Notes: a model not told the origin generated them from the sequence alone. Counted from the first letter of the stretch, positions 8,011-15,553 are shown. The stretch is DNA of 64,000 bases from Brenneria bubanii (GCF_022378355.1 NZ_JAKMAJ010000008.1:176579-240578), one strand, 5' to 3'. Made by a program: numbers and translations.

Positions 8011-8830
8011 TATTCTGAGTAACCTCCATGCTATTCAATTCATCAACTTTCTTAGTTGATGCCTCTGGCTTTTCAAACCAATCATCAGGAGATGACATTC
8101 CATCTCTCATACTTGCGTATATCTTTTTCATTTGCACCATTTGCGCTGGCCGCATCGCCTCAATTCGACATTGAAGCCTTTTTTGAATCTGATCTATAGA
8201 AACTCTGAATTCTGTTTTAAATACCTCTGCCATTTTTTTAATGGCTTCCGGAGATGTGTCTGCGTGACTTGTGAGAGTAACTTCGCATTGTCTAACGGCT
8301 GATTCAATAACATCACCGGGTATTACTCCGAGAATACAGGCTCTCAGTCTCCTAGAACCCTGATTCGCCACCATTTCATAGATATCTCTCGGGTCTTCCA
8401 GCTTTTTCTTTCCATTTCTAGTAAATCTAATGTGAGGAACGGAAAATGTTTTAACCTGCCTAGTGTTTGTTTCAATATCCCAAGCAAATGCCTCAACCGT
8501 TGATTCTCCATTTTTTTGCTCAAGCTCACGAACGCCGAATTGCATATTTCCCCAACTTTGAGCCAAAGCCTCAGCCAATCTAATGCTGGGTCCGGTAACC
8601 TCAGATCCACCTCTAGAGTATGAGTAAAGTGCACCCTCAGCTAGGGTGGGTCGAGTGCATGACTGCAAAATTCTATCCATAGCAGATATAGGGTCGCGTG
8701 GGAACTTCTTCGCTATAACCATAGCTGCCTGTACTTCCTGGATTGCTCTCTTAGACTCAACCTCAACCATCCCACCGCTCTGTTGCTGTGCCGCTGGCGG
8801 CCCAAATGGGTTAGCTACTGAGTTATTCAT
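8000..8830 (-). CDS. RecT-like single-strand annealing protein (candidate)
   Basis: A 276-residue protein directly after a RecE-like nuclease gene, overlapping it by eight bases. Such pairs are the exonuclease and annealing partner of phage recombination systems. The body contains GPSIRLAEALAQSWGN and a basic patch FTRNGKKKLEDPRD, and the protein has the length expected for RecT (about 270). I recognise it as a conserved phage protein of recombination modules, but classification as RecT, Erf or another annealase is inferred from context. Confidence 0.65.
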   Translation of the reverse strand: MNNSVANPFGPPAAQQQSGGMVEVESKRAIQEVQAAMVIAKKFPRDPISAMDRILQSCTRPTLAEGALYSYSRGGSEVTGPSIRLAEALAQSWGNMQFGVRELEQKNGESTVEAFAWDIETNTRQVKTFSVPHIRFTRNGKKKLEDPRDIYEMVANQGSRRLRACILGVIPGDVIESAVRQCEVTLTSHADTSPEAIKKMAEVFKTEFRVSIDQIQKRLQCRIEAMRPAQMVQMKKIYASMRDGMSSPDDWFEKPEASTKKVDELNSMEVTQNNEA

Positions 8831-9641
8831 TATTCCTCCTGGCCCACGATGGGCGCTGAATTATTTCAAATCCCAAACCCCAATGGTTGGATGATTTTGC
8901 TTTGTGATAGGTTAAAAGGTCTCGCTTAAATAGGGAGAGTCCAGCATCGTGGTCCTCGTCATCCAGAACAAAAAGCCGAGTTGGATACCTTCCGCAACTA
9001 ATCGATTCACTAACAGCAAGAAAAGCAAACTGAGGTGCTACGCCAAATTGCGCCTTAAACCCTTCGCAATACATCGCCTCTTGGACGTGATATCTAAATT
9101 CTTCAATATGTCGAGGAAATCTTGACATGTCGGCTACTTTTTTTACATCGACAATGAGAGGACGAGATGTTAGATATTTATCTGGCCTTATCCGGCACAA
9201 TTCTCCAGTTTCAGCATCATTCCAGTATATGGACGACTCGCAATGACCATCTGATTCAAGAAGCATTCTAGCGCCCGGATGAGCCATTGCACTTTCTCGC
9301 ATCAGATTAAGCTTGCGTCCCTCATCATTAGTCATGACTGTTTTTCCTGTTGTGGCGCATTTTTCTAGAAATTCCTTTTCGCTAGCCTTACCATCATTTG
9401 TACGTCGGTTAAATTCTGGGGCGATAATAAACCGGTTAGCGAACTTTTCAGGCTCAAGAAGCAGGCAATGCAGCGCTGTACCCATATCAAGCGCTGACGT
9501 TTTTTCTGTATCAATTGGCGCGTACTTCTTCCACTGATAAATCGCCGGGCTTATTGCTATATCATCAAGTTGAGATTTGCTTATTCCAGGTCCGTCATGA
9601 TAATCGGAGTTTTCAATATTTAAATATACCCCTGGTTTCAT
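8823..9641 (-). CDS. RecE-like exonuclease VIII (PD-(D/E)XK family)
   Basis: This 272-residue protein matches the C-terminal nuclease domain of RecE. It starts PGVYLNIENSDYHDGPGISKS, followed by MGTALHCLLLEPEKF. The PD-(D/E)XK core is visible as RIRPDKYL, LIVDVKKVADM and the downstream QEAMYCEGF. Such enzymes chew the 5' strand of linear double-stranded DNA and supply single strands to the annealing partner. Only the nuclease module is present; the long N-terminal part of E. coli RecE is absent, as usual in phages. Confidence 0.85.
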   Translation of the reverse strand: MKPGVYLNIENSDYHDGPGISKSQLDDIAISPAIYQWKKYAPIDTEKTSALDMGTALHCLLLEPEKFANRFIIAPEFNRRTNDGKASEKEFLEKCATTGKTVMTNDEGRKLNLMRESAMAHPGARMLLESDGHCESSIYWNDAETGELCRIRPDKYLTSRPLIVDVKKVADMSRFPRHIEEFRYHVQEAMYCEGFKAQFGVAPQFAFLAVSESISCGRYPTRLFVLDDEDHDAGLSLFKRDLLTYHKAKSSNHWGLGFEIIQRPSWARRNNE

Positions 9642-9955
9642 ACCCCCCCCATATTTTCTAATTCACTAAGCGCAACATCATCCTGATTATTTTTAATCGC
9701 CTGCTTTATTCGGTGAACAGCTGCTATATACGCCGCATCAGTAATAAAATCATTTGATAGTTCTGTATATTCATCAGAATGCATCAATCTGTTACCCTCA
9801 AAATCTGAATCAAGGCGTAGTGTTTTTCTCAATGCATCCTCGACGCGATGTCTTATTGCGTCATTGTTCATAATCTCCATTGCACTTTCATCAACATATT
9901 TACGTTGATCATCCGTTAGTTTGTTCAATTCAGAATCTAACCAATCATTTTTCAT
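9638..9955 (-). CDS. Hypothetical early phage protein
   Basis: A 105-residue acidic, helical protein next to the recombination genes, coupled to RecE by four bases. No family was recognised; a role with the recombination system is only suggested by position. Confidence 0.6.
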   Translation of the reverse strand: MKNDWLDSELNKLTDDQRKYVDESAMEIMNNDAIRHRVEDALRKTLRLDSDFEGNRLMHSDEYTELSNDFITDAAYIAAVHRIKQAIKNNQDDVALSELENMGGV

Positions 9956-10125
9956 GGCTCAATCCTCTTATTCAAGAAATCAATGATTATCTGAATGATT
10001 GTTTTGCGCGGTGGCGGATTAAAGCTAGCGCCCGTTAATATATTTGAGTGAGAAAATTCAATTGATTTGATTGCGTGAAAATTAGAGCTGCCAGCAACGG
10101 GCAGCCCTGCAATAGCTACTTGCAT
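9952..10125 (-). CDS. Small hypothetical protein (57 aa)
   Basis: The 57-residue reading frame starts MQVAIAGLPVAGSSNFHAIK after an AGGAGT site seven bases upstream, and its stop overlaps the next start (ATGA). The clean ribosome binding site and coupling support a real gene. The N-terminus is slightly hydrophobic; function unknown. Confidence 0.6.
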   Translation of the reverse strand: MQVAIAGLPVAGSSNFHAIKSIEFSHSNILTGASFNPPPRKTIIQIIIDFLNKRIEP

Positions 10126-10145
10126 GGCAGACTCCTGAATGTTTG

Positions 10146-11147
10146 TTAGTAATTGATTTGAATGTTTGGTATTTCGTTCTTAGCGATAGCGGTGATAATT
10201 TTCTTTGCCATATCTTCCGTGATACCGATTTTTAATAATGCCCCAAGGGCTTCGTTATTCACCTTTTTTCGATTATTGATATCGGATGCGCGACGTGCAT
10301 TTTCATCAGCAATGCGCTTTTCTTCCGCCAGTCTAGCGGCCTCTTTAGCATCAGACTCACGTTTGATGCGTGCGGCTTGTTCCTGTGCTTTCTGGCGTTC
10401 TGCTTCGATAGCAGCCTGTCTATCGCGCTCCGCTTTCGCCAGCGCTTCTAGTCGTTGCTGCTCTGCGCGTTCCTGCGCCTCTTTCCTTTCACGCTCAGCC
10501 TGTTCGGCCTTGAACTTTAATTCAGCTTCACGGCGCACGGATTCTGCTCGCTCGCGCTCTGCCTTTTCTTCAACTTCACGCTTAGCTTGTTCTGCTGCTT
10601 GTCGCTTTAGCTCTTCATCATGCGCGATACGCTGGCGTTCCGATTCTGCTCTGGCCTCCGCTAAGTCTCGATCGAACTTATCATTCATGAGCAGAGCTAT
10701 TTCGTGGTCAGACTCGATGCGCTCAGCAAGCGCCTTATCGAATGCCGCGTTCATCTCCAACGCTTCACGGTGCCATGCCAGCATCTGCTGTTCGGCTTTG
10801 ATGCGCTCCTGTTCCGCTTCCCAGTCAGTTAACGGCTGGCGAGCCTTATCGCGCAGTGCGTCGAACCTGTCACGGACTGTTTTACGGTTGGCATCAATCA
10901 GTTTCGGAATTTCTTTTAATTCCGCCACAAGGTCTTTACCAAGCCCGTCAAGATAAGATTTGCTTTGTGACACCTTGTAAGCCAGAGATGCAATTTCTTT
11001 GCGCCCCTTCGCTGTGCTGGTGTCAGGAACGAAAGACAATACATCACGTTCTACTTTACTAATGATTTCTTCAATCTGGTCACCAGACTTAAAAACCTCA
11101 ACAGCATTCTTTGGCTCAATTACAACCAAATCCGTTATTTCACTCAT
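10146..11147 (-). CDS. Long coiled-coil phage protein
   Basis: The 333-residue protein has a helical N-terminal domain (residues 1-110) and then a highly charged Glu/Arg/Ala/Lys coiled coil from about 110 to 290, ending in a short globular tail. Similar proteins beside phage recombination genes are often misnamed TolA because of this composition. It is probably not envelope-associated, as no signal or membrane segment is present. Role unknown, possibly linked to recombination. Confidence 0.7.
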   Translation of the reverse strand: MSEITDLVVIEPKNAVEVFKSGDQIEEIISKVERDVLSFVPDTSTAKGRKEIASLAYKVSQSKSYLDGLGKDLVAELKEIPKLIDANRKTVRDRFDALRDKARQPLTDWEAEQERIKAEQQMLAWHREALEMNAAFDKALAERIESDHEIALLMNDKFDRDLAEARAESERQRIAHDEELKRQAAEQAKREVEEKAERERAESVRREAELKFKAEQAERERKEAQERAEQQRLEALAKAERDRQAAIEAERQKAQEQAARIKRESDAKEAARLAEEKRIADENARRASDINNRKKVNNEALGALLKIGITEDMAKKIITAIAKNEIPNIQINY

Positions 11148-11159
11148 ACACCCCCCCCT

Positions 11160-11450
11160 TTATTTGCTGGCTAGCAATTCACTAAGTTCACTTTCATGAA
11201 CGTCAGTATCCTTGCCGTTTTGCTTCCTCCAAGAAATCTGGAGTTTTAAAAGATTTATCTTTCCCTTTTTTGTTATCTTGTAGTAATTACTCACATCATC
11301 TTTAGCTACTTTTTCTATATCACCGTTAGATAAAAGTTTATTTATCCTTATGCTTAAATCCGTATCTTTTCTTTCACTTTTATCAACATTAATACCAAGT
11401 TCGCGAGATGCGAGATATAAAACCTTTTCCATTGTGTATAACTTAGCCAT
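11160..11450 (-). CDS. Hypothetical winged-helix-like protein
   Basis: A 96-residue lysine-rich protein whose middle (LSNGDIEKVAKDDVSNYYKI) resembles a winged helix. It may bind DNA. No family was recognised. Confidence 0.55.
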   Translation of the reverse strand: MAKLYTMEKVLYLASRELGINVDKSERKDTDLSIRINKLLSNGDIEKVAKDDVSNYYKITKKGKINLLKLQISWRKQNGKDTDVHESELSELLASK

Positions 11451-11510
11451 AAAACCAATCCTGTTTTATAAAGTAAATATCACAATGCCCACATGGTAGG
11501 CATTAGGCTA

Positions 11511-11741
11511 TTAATCATTTCTTGCTTTAAGCATTGCATCAGCCATTTCATAGCTATTTTCAGACCAGCGCCGCATCATATCTTCCATTTCTTCCGGAGG
11601 TATTTGTGACAACCATGCTTGCATTGCCTTTGCTGCGAAATAATCCCTTAAACTCATTCCAGAATAGCAATCTTGATGTTCAGATCTGCCACCGTGACTA
11701 ACGAAAGGAAATGCCGGTACATCGCCATACTCCTTGCTCAT
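11511..11741 (-). CDS. Conserved small phage protein
   Basis: A 76-residue protein with the segment GMSLRDYFAAKAMQAWLSQ, which I know as a recurrent element of small lambdoid early-region proteins. Function is unknown. It starts just upstream of two tiny membrane-protein genes. Confidence 0.65.
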   Translation of the reverse strand: MSKEYGDVPAFPFVSHGGRSEHQDCYSGMSLRDYFAAKAMQAWLSQIPPEEMEDMMRRWSENSYEMADAMLKARND

Positions 11742-11744
11742 AAT

Positions 11745-11843
11745 TCACCCCAACATCTTATAAATAACGCAGATAATAAAAGCCCAAAACAATGAGCACC
11801 CGATAGCACTTATAACCATGCTACGCCATCCGTTTAATGACAT
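11745..11843 (-). CDS. Tiny single-span membrane protein (32 aa)
   Basis: The frame encodes MSLNGWRSMVISAIGC followed by a hydrophobic span to residue 29. A ribosome binding site AAGGTG lies in the end of the previous gene, and its start codon lies two bases before that gene's stop region (TGATATG arrangement). It is one of two tandem tiny membrane proteins; function unknown. Confidence 0.55.
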   Translation of the reverse strand: MSLNGWRSMVISAIGCSLFWAFIICVIYKMLG

Positions 11844-11844
11844 A

Positions 11845-11949
11845 TCAAACACCTTTTAATATTGGGTAAATTACCTTAATAAATCCGCACAGAAACATAG
11901 ACAGCAAAACCACCGATATTCCCATGAATATGAAATAGTCTCTGCACAT
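11845..11949 (-). CDS. Tiny single-span membrane protein (34 aa)
   Basis: The frame encodes MCRDYFIFMGISVVLLSMF and a further hydrophobic segment, so most of the protein is one membrane helix. GGGG lies about eight bases upstream. It is followed immediately by a second tiny membrane protein, suggesting a functional pair. Function unknown. Confidence 0.55.
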   Translation of the reverse strand: MCRDYFIFMGISVVLLSMFLCGFIKVIYPILKGV

Positions 11950-11964
11950 GATTTACCCCGTTAT

Positions 11965-12251
11965 TTATTCTGCTTCGATAAATTCGCCGTTTGTGTTCAA
12001 TGTATAGGGAGTATTGGCCTTTATTCCTTTTTCGCCTACATACGCAAAAGCAAATCTGGTTCGCTCTCCATCGTTATATGGAACGGCAGCACAGCCGGTA
12101 TTGGCGATGATTATTCGTGGTATTTTTTTAATCCGAATTTTTTATAAAACTCCTGAACGCTAATTTTTGCGCATCCACCGCAAATAGAATCACGGTAAGT
12201 GACGAAATTTATATACAAGATGCTCAATTCATCTCTGTTTAGTTTTCTCAT
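11965..12251 (-). pseudogene. Small early gene split by a -1 frame change at seven A residues
   Basis: Frame one (12251-12111) encodes 46 residues starting MRKLNRDELSILYINFVTYR, with a GGCA-flanked C-x2-C. It stops soon after a run of seven A residues (minus strand, 12123-12129). The -1 frame continues directly with KKIPRIIIANTGCAAV and ends at 11965 with TNGEFIEAE. The downstream part has no start codon but clear coding character, so the two parts are one protein of about 95 residues. The heptamer A AAA AAA is correctly phased for programmed -1 slippage; a mutation or a sequencing error in the homopolymer is equally possible. Confidence 0.6.
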
Positions 12252-12258
12252 ACATTCC

Positions 12259-12606
12259 TCAAATCAAAGGAACCGACTTACCCCGGAACTTCTGCGTTCC
12301 CCGGCAAGTGATGTTTTCACTCTTGCGATGACCTGCTGAGTAGATTGCGACGTTCGGCAGACACATAGCGCCAGAGTTTTGTTTATCACCGCGTGCCGGC
12401 TTCATCTTGTATTCGATGGTGCTCAGCGCTTTGTCAACGCGACCCTGGGCGACTTTAGCTTCAACCGCTGGTGTTTCACCGAATGCCGCATCAATAACTG
12501 CACACAGCACGTCACGTTCGATTGCTGCTTCACGACGACGAGCCAGACGACGGCTCTTTGCGTTCTCACGCGGTGTTACTGATTTGCCATAGATAATCGT
12601 TGCCAT
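12259..12606 (-). CDS. N: Transcription antitermination protein N (P22 gp24 type)
   Basis: This 115-residue protein starts at the ATG after GGAGG, with MATIIYGKSVTPRENAKSRR. The arginine-rich motif NAKSRRLARRREAAIERD (about residues 15-32) closely matches the boxB-binding peptide of P22 N. The C-terminal half (IYSAGHRKSENITCR) also matches what I remember of P22 gp24. N binds boxB RNA and host Nus factors to let polymerase pass early terminators. A perfect P22-type boxB occurs at 12977-12991, upstream in the same transcript. Confidence 0.88.
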   Translation of the reverse strand: MATIIYGKSVTPRENAKSRRLARRREAAIERDVLCAVIDAAFGETPAVEAKVAQGRVDKALSTIEYKMKPARGDKQNSGAMCLPNVAIYSAGHRKSENITCRGTQKFRGKSVPLI

Positions 12607-12662
12607 GCTCACCTCCAGTAATTTCATTCATGCGCCCACGTATAGGCGCAGGGTGAAGTCAC

Positions 12663-12857
12663 TCAATGAGATATCGAAGACACTTTCATGTAACGCTGTT
12701 TAGTAGGAATTGTTGCTGGGCAACCACGACTATTGATAGATGAGATTTCAGTTACAGAGTCCCAGCTTGAAACATCATTGCGCGGCCGATATACGCGCCC
12801 AACGTACACAACGTTGCCAGAAGCTCGGACGGTGGCTTTAATCAGTTTCGTATTCAT
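12663..12857 (-). CDS. Small basic protein between pL and N
   Basis: A 64-residue protein starting MNTKLIKATVRASGNVVYVG, the first open frame of the leftward transcript. A moderate ribosome binding site (GAGGG) precedes it. A small hairpin (12631-12650) separates it from N in the mRNA, recalling the leader hairpin that controls N in lambda. Function unknown. Confidence 0.5.
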   Translation of the reverse strand: MNTKLIKATVRASGNVVYVGRVYRPRNDVSSWDSVTEISSINSRGCPATIPTKQRYMKVSSISH

Positions 12858-12976
12858 TCTCTTACCCTCTTCAGTTATGTAGATGTCTTTGGTGGTGTGG
12901 TGTAGCGGCTGACATTGCCTAATTCGCTGTACCTGGTGTTGGCGTCACCACACCCCAAAAACATCTTGGTAATTTC

Positions 12977-13010
12977 GCGCTTTGTCAGCGCTTCCGATTC
13001 TTAATGAGCA
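12977..13010 (-). promoter_or_regulatory. nutL: nutL: boxA and boxB of the leftward operon
   Basis: Read leftwards, TGCTCATTA (13002-13010) is a boxA-like element and GCGCTGACAAAGCGC (12991-12977) is a boxB hairpin with a five-base pair stem and GACAA loop. The boxB is the P22 left boxB as I remember it and matches the P22-type N encoded downstream. Confidence 0.85.
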
Positions 13011-13075
13011 TCTGGCTTCCTGCCGGAGCGGCTTGTCATTCCGTTGCCGCGTCGCTGTGTCGTTGCGATGGGGTA

Positions 13076-13116
13076 AATATACCCATGGGTAATCTAACTT
13101 GCAATACCCGCAGGTA
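13076..13116 (-). promoter_or_regulatory. pL promoter with operators OL1 and OL2
   Basis: The leftward promoter has -35 TTGCAA (13104-13099) and -10 TATATT (13081-13076) with a 17-base spacer. The palindrome TACCCATGGGTA (13080-13091) lies between and into the -10 box, and a related TACCCGCAGGTA (13105-13116) lies just upstream. The same operator sequence occurs at pR, so the cI product should repress both. Confidence 0.85.
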
Positions 13117-13227
13117 AACTTTTTGCGCGTGATGGGTTAACTTTATGATTTATAAGGAAATTTATTTTTATGAAGTATTTGCGGTTGTGTTATCGTGCAA
13201 AAAACAAGCATGAGGGGAGAGGGTGGT

Positions 13228-13437
13228 ATGGATTACGAAGAGTCCGCGCAACTACGGTACCAAGAAATGTGTCGCATCGTCGGGGATGTTGTTTTTGCTA
13301 TGGTGGCTGAGGGGCATGAAACCAAGCGGGTATCCATAGCTGATGTGATAAGAACTGAGATATCAAAAGGCGTGGACAAATGGGATGCCGACCAGATTCA
13401 GGTGATGGAACTGGCGGTGAAGTTGCTGGAAGGGTAG
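13228..13437 (+). CDS. Small protein of the immunity region, possibly AriR/YmgB-like
   Basis: A 69-residue protein starting MDYEESAQLRYQEM after a purine-rich GGGAGAGGGTGG leader. It is the only rightward gene between pL and cI. The helical pattern and the segment VVFAMVAEGHETKRVSIADV weakly recall the AriR/YmgB biofilm-connector family, but this is uncertain. Its position suggests expression in the lysogen. Confidence 0.5.
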   Translation: MDYEESAQLRYQEMCRIVGDVVFAMVAEGHETKRVSIADVIRTEISKGVDKWDADQIQVMELAVKLLEG

Positions 13438-13552
13438 GGATCGGGGTGTTGACCACCTGGCGGGCTAATGATGTTTAATTGTATTAATTTTCAATAAAAT
13501 CAATATATTGATCTGGCGGGGTGGTGCTGACCTATGGTGATCGGCGGCCTAT

Positions 13553-13572
13553 AAAAACCCGGCGGCCGGGTT
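13553..13572 (-). terminator. Intrinsic terminator of the cI operon
   Basis: On the minus strand AACCCGG-CCG-CCGGGTT is followed by TTTATAGG. It lies directly after the last gene behind cI and marks the end of the prophage maintenance transcript. Confidence 0.75.
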
Positions 13573-13576
13573 GGGA

Positions 13577-13993
13577 TTAGCTTGGGTTATGGGTCGCGAC
13601 TAACTCTATAATTCGATAAAGTCCGTAGATGACGCCTGGTAGTCCAAGCACCCACGCAGTTATAGAGATACGCTGATCCTTTAGTTTTCCATCAAAAGCA
13701 AGTGACTGGTTTTCAATAGAAGATGTTAACTTCTGTGATTGAAGCTCGAGGGATGCCGTCATTTTTGTCGATTGCAAATCTAATGCGGATGTAAGTTTCT
13801 CACTCTGCAAGTCAATTTTGTGATCTAAGCGAGTCATGCTTTCATTTAGGCGTGACAAAGTGGACTCAACGGAGTCTACCTTTTTCTCAAGTCGCTCTAA
13901 ACGCTCGGTCATATCACCACCTCCGCCATTTCCTCCGCCATGCTGAGGAAAATCAGCCCAGACTACATTCGCGTCATCTTTTGCTTGATTCAT
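13577..13993 (-). CDS. Coiled-coil protein with C-terminal membrane segment, in the rex position
   Basis: The 138-residue protein has a glycine-rich linker near residue 25, then a long coiled coil (30-100) that contains near-repeats of ten to eleven residues (DLQSEKLTSAL, DLQSTKMTASL, ELQSQKLTSSI). It ends in one hydrophobic helix (ITAWVLGLPGVIYGLY). The layout suggests a membrane-anchored stalk. It is the last gene of the cI transcript, where lysogens usually carry exclusion genes such as rexAB. A role in superinfection exclusion or abortive defence is inference only. Confidence 0.65.
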   Translation of the reverse strand: MNQAKDDANVVWADFPQHGGGNGGGGDMTERLERLEKKVDSVESTLSRLNESMTRLDHKIDLQSEKLTSALDLQSTKMTASLELQSQKLTSSIENQSLAFDGKLKDQRISITAWVLGLPGVIYGLYRIIELVATHNPS

Positions 13994-13996
13994 AGT

Positions 13997-14380
13997 CTAC
14001 TCGGCCTTTGTTTTTTTGTCATTCTTCTCCAGCCAAGAAAGGACCGGATGGGCAGAGAACCTGTTTTCATATCCACAGTTTTTGCATATAAGTCTATAAT
14101 TATATTGCAATAAAGAATTAATGGGCTCAAAACCAAAAGAGCTTACTTTAGATGGGTTTACATAGGTAAACCATTTTCCTGTAGGTTTCTCATCCTCGTA
14201 GATTTGCTCACTAGCTTGTGGGACCGCCATATCACTGCTGCCACAGATGGGGCAGGAGACAATTGCCACTCCTCTCTCGGCGAGAAATTGAGAAAATAAC
14301 TCAGGTGATAGCGCTCTGAACTTTTCCCAGAGTATCTCCATTAGCTCGCGCTCGCGCTTATCTTGCTCTGATTCTTCCAT
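13997..14380 (-). CDS. Zinc-ribbon protein of unknown function, co-transcribed with cI
   Basis: The 127-residue protein has two zinc knuckles, CPICGS (about residue 43) and CKNCGY (about residue 99), with an acidic helical N-terminus. It lies between cI and the coiled-coil membrane protein, three bases from the latter, so the two are probably a pair. No family name was recognised; a defence or exclusion role is inferred from position. Confidence 0.65.
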   Translation of the reverse strand: MEESEQDKRERELMEILWEKFRALSPELFSQFLAERGVAIVSCPICGSSDMAVPQASEQIYEDEKPTGKWFTYVNPSKVSSFGFEPINSLLQYNYRLICKNCGYENRFSAHPVLSWLEKNDKKTKAE

Positions 14381-14489
14381 TCACCCCTCCCCATTGAGCC
14401 CATCACCCAAACACCTCATCAAGCCACTAGTGTGAGGCCCCCACCACCTACCACCACTTAGCCTCTTCATCGTCTATGTGCTGTGGGGC

Positions 14490-15173
14490 CTACACGAACT
14501 TCATCTTCGCTTCCACTGCCACACCGATGATTTTGCAGTTGCCGTTTATCGTTATGATCGGCCAGTTAGGGTTTAGCCCTTTCAGATAGCGCTGTCCGCC
14601 CTCAATAGCCAGCTTCTTGAACGTTGCCTCGTTGTAATCTGACAGTTTCGCAATAACCAGGCTGCCGTTAACCGCCTCGCGCCCCGTATCAAAAAGCACG
14701 TAGCTACCCTGCGGAACGCTTTGCCCGGCTGGCGCAGTCATTGAGTCGCCATCAACGAGCAACCAGAACGCCTTGCCCTGAATTTTTGCGTCAGACTCAA
14801 GCCATTCAGCAACATCATCTAGTGTGTAGGGTTCGATAGCCTCGGCCCAAGCGCCAGCCTGCACGCTGCTGATTACCGGGTATTTGGGTGCTGGCTTGTA
14901 TGGGCCGGCGTATGTGAAATTTTTTTCTGGTTTCGCCTCTTCCTTTTGGGATATCCCATCCATCCACCCGCGCTCTAACCCAAACGATGACTCGATAAGT
15001 TCAACCATGTCATCAGCGATTCTCTTCTTACCTTTCTTTCCTTCAGGGTAGAGCATTCTTGATACGTATGACGGCTCTCTAGATATGCGTCGAGCTACGT
15101 CGACCGCCCGGCCATCGCACATATCATCCCGTATTTTTATAAGGCTCAGTCGCCGCTGTTCATATCTGTCCAT
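14490..15173 (-). CDS. cI: CI-type prophage repressor, S24 self-cleaving
   Basis: This 227-residue protein has an N-terminal helix-turn-helix (about 20-45) and a C-terminal LexA/S24 domain. The cleavage site is Ala106-Gly107 (SVQAGAWAE). The nucleophile is Ser144 (DGDSM) and the general base Lys176 (VIAKL). It should hold the prophage silent by binding the TACCCATGGGTA operators and be inactivated by RecA-stimulated cleavage after DNA damage. The predicted pRM promoter ends almost at the ATG, so its message may be leaderless, as in lambda. Confidence 0.92.
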   Translation of the reverse strand: MDRYEQRRLSLIKIRDDMCDGRAVDVARRISREPSYVSRMLYPEGKKGKKRIADDMVELIESSFGLERGWMDGISQKEEAKPEKNFTYAGPYKPAPKYPVISSVQAGAWAEAIEPYTLDDVAEWLESDAKIQGKAFWLLVDGDSMTAPAGQSVPQGSYVLFDTGREAVNGSLVIAKLSDYNEATFKKLAIEGGQRYLKGLNPNWPIITINGNCKIIGVAVEAKMKFV

Positions 15174-15179
15174 GTTTAC

Positions 15180-15248
15180 ATTCTATTTGGGATTACCGGC
15201 AGGTAAATAACCCATGGGTATTGACTTATATATACCCATGGGTAAACT
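15180..15248. promoter_or_regulatory. OR operators with pRM and pR
   Basis: Three operator-like palindromes are present: TTACCGGCAGGTAA (15193-15206), AACCCATGGGTA (15209-15220) and TACCCATGGGTA (15233-15244). Rightward pR has -35 TTGACT (15221-15226) and -10 TAAACT (15243-15248). Leftward pRM has -10 TAGAAT (15185-15180) and a weak -35 TTTACC (15207-15202). The arrangement is the classical lambda switch: the site nearest cI is the divergent one. Confidence 0.85.
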
Positions 15249-15272
15249 ATGAGAAAACAACAGGAGATTGAG

Positions 15273-15503
15273 ATGGACGAACTGAAAAATTACCTCAATT
15301 CCTTGTCAGTTGGAGAACAGCGTGAATTTGCTGCCAGATGCGGAACATCCATTGGATACCTGCGTAAGGCGTTAAGCAAAAACCACGAGTTAGGCGCAGC
15401 TCTTTCTGTACTTATTGAGAAAGAGAGCAACGGAATTGTTACTCGTAAGCACCTACACCCAAATGACTGGGTAAATATTTGGCCTGAAATTAAAGCCGCA
15501 TAA
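15273..15503 (+). CDS. cro: Cro/YdaS-like regulator
   Basis: A 76-residue protein with a helix-turn-helix (EFAARCGTSIGYLRKALSKN). I place the start at the ATG after AGGAG; an upstream in-frame ATG at 15249 overlaps the pR -10 region and would not be in the message. It is the first gene from pR, so it should compete with cI for the operators and favour lytic growth. The fold is closer to the YdaS type than to lambda Cro. Confidence 0.8.
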   Translation: MDELKNYLNSLSVGEQREFAARCGTSIGYLRKALSKNHELGAALSVLIEKESNGIVTRKHLHPNDWVNIWPEIKAA

Positions 15504-15519
15504 GCAACACCAGCACCAG

Positions 15520-15553
15520 CGCTCTTTATCAATATGCACCGCCGACAACGCGG
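15520..15553 (+). promoter_or_regulatory. nutR: nutR: boxA and boxB of the rightward operon
   Basis: CGCTCTTTA (15520-15528) is the consensus boxA. CCGCCGACAACGCGG (15539-15553) forms a short GC stem with the GACAA loop of P22-type boxB. It lies between cro and cII as in lambda and P22. Confidence 0.85.

Noticed and set aside
10162-10956. 264-codon rightward open frame
   Set aside because: It is the antisense of the charged coiled-coil gene; its Ser/Arg/Ala-rich composition mirrors Glu/Arg/Ala codons on the other strand.
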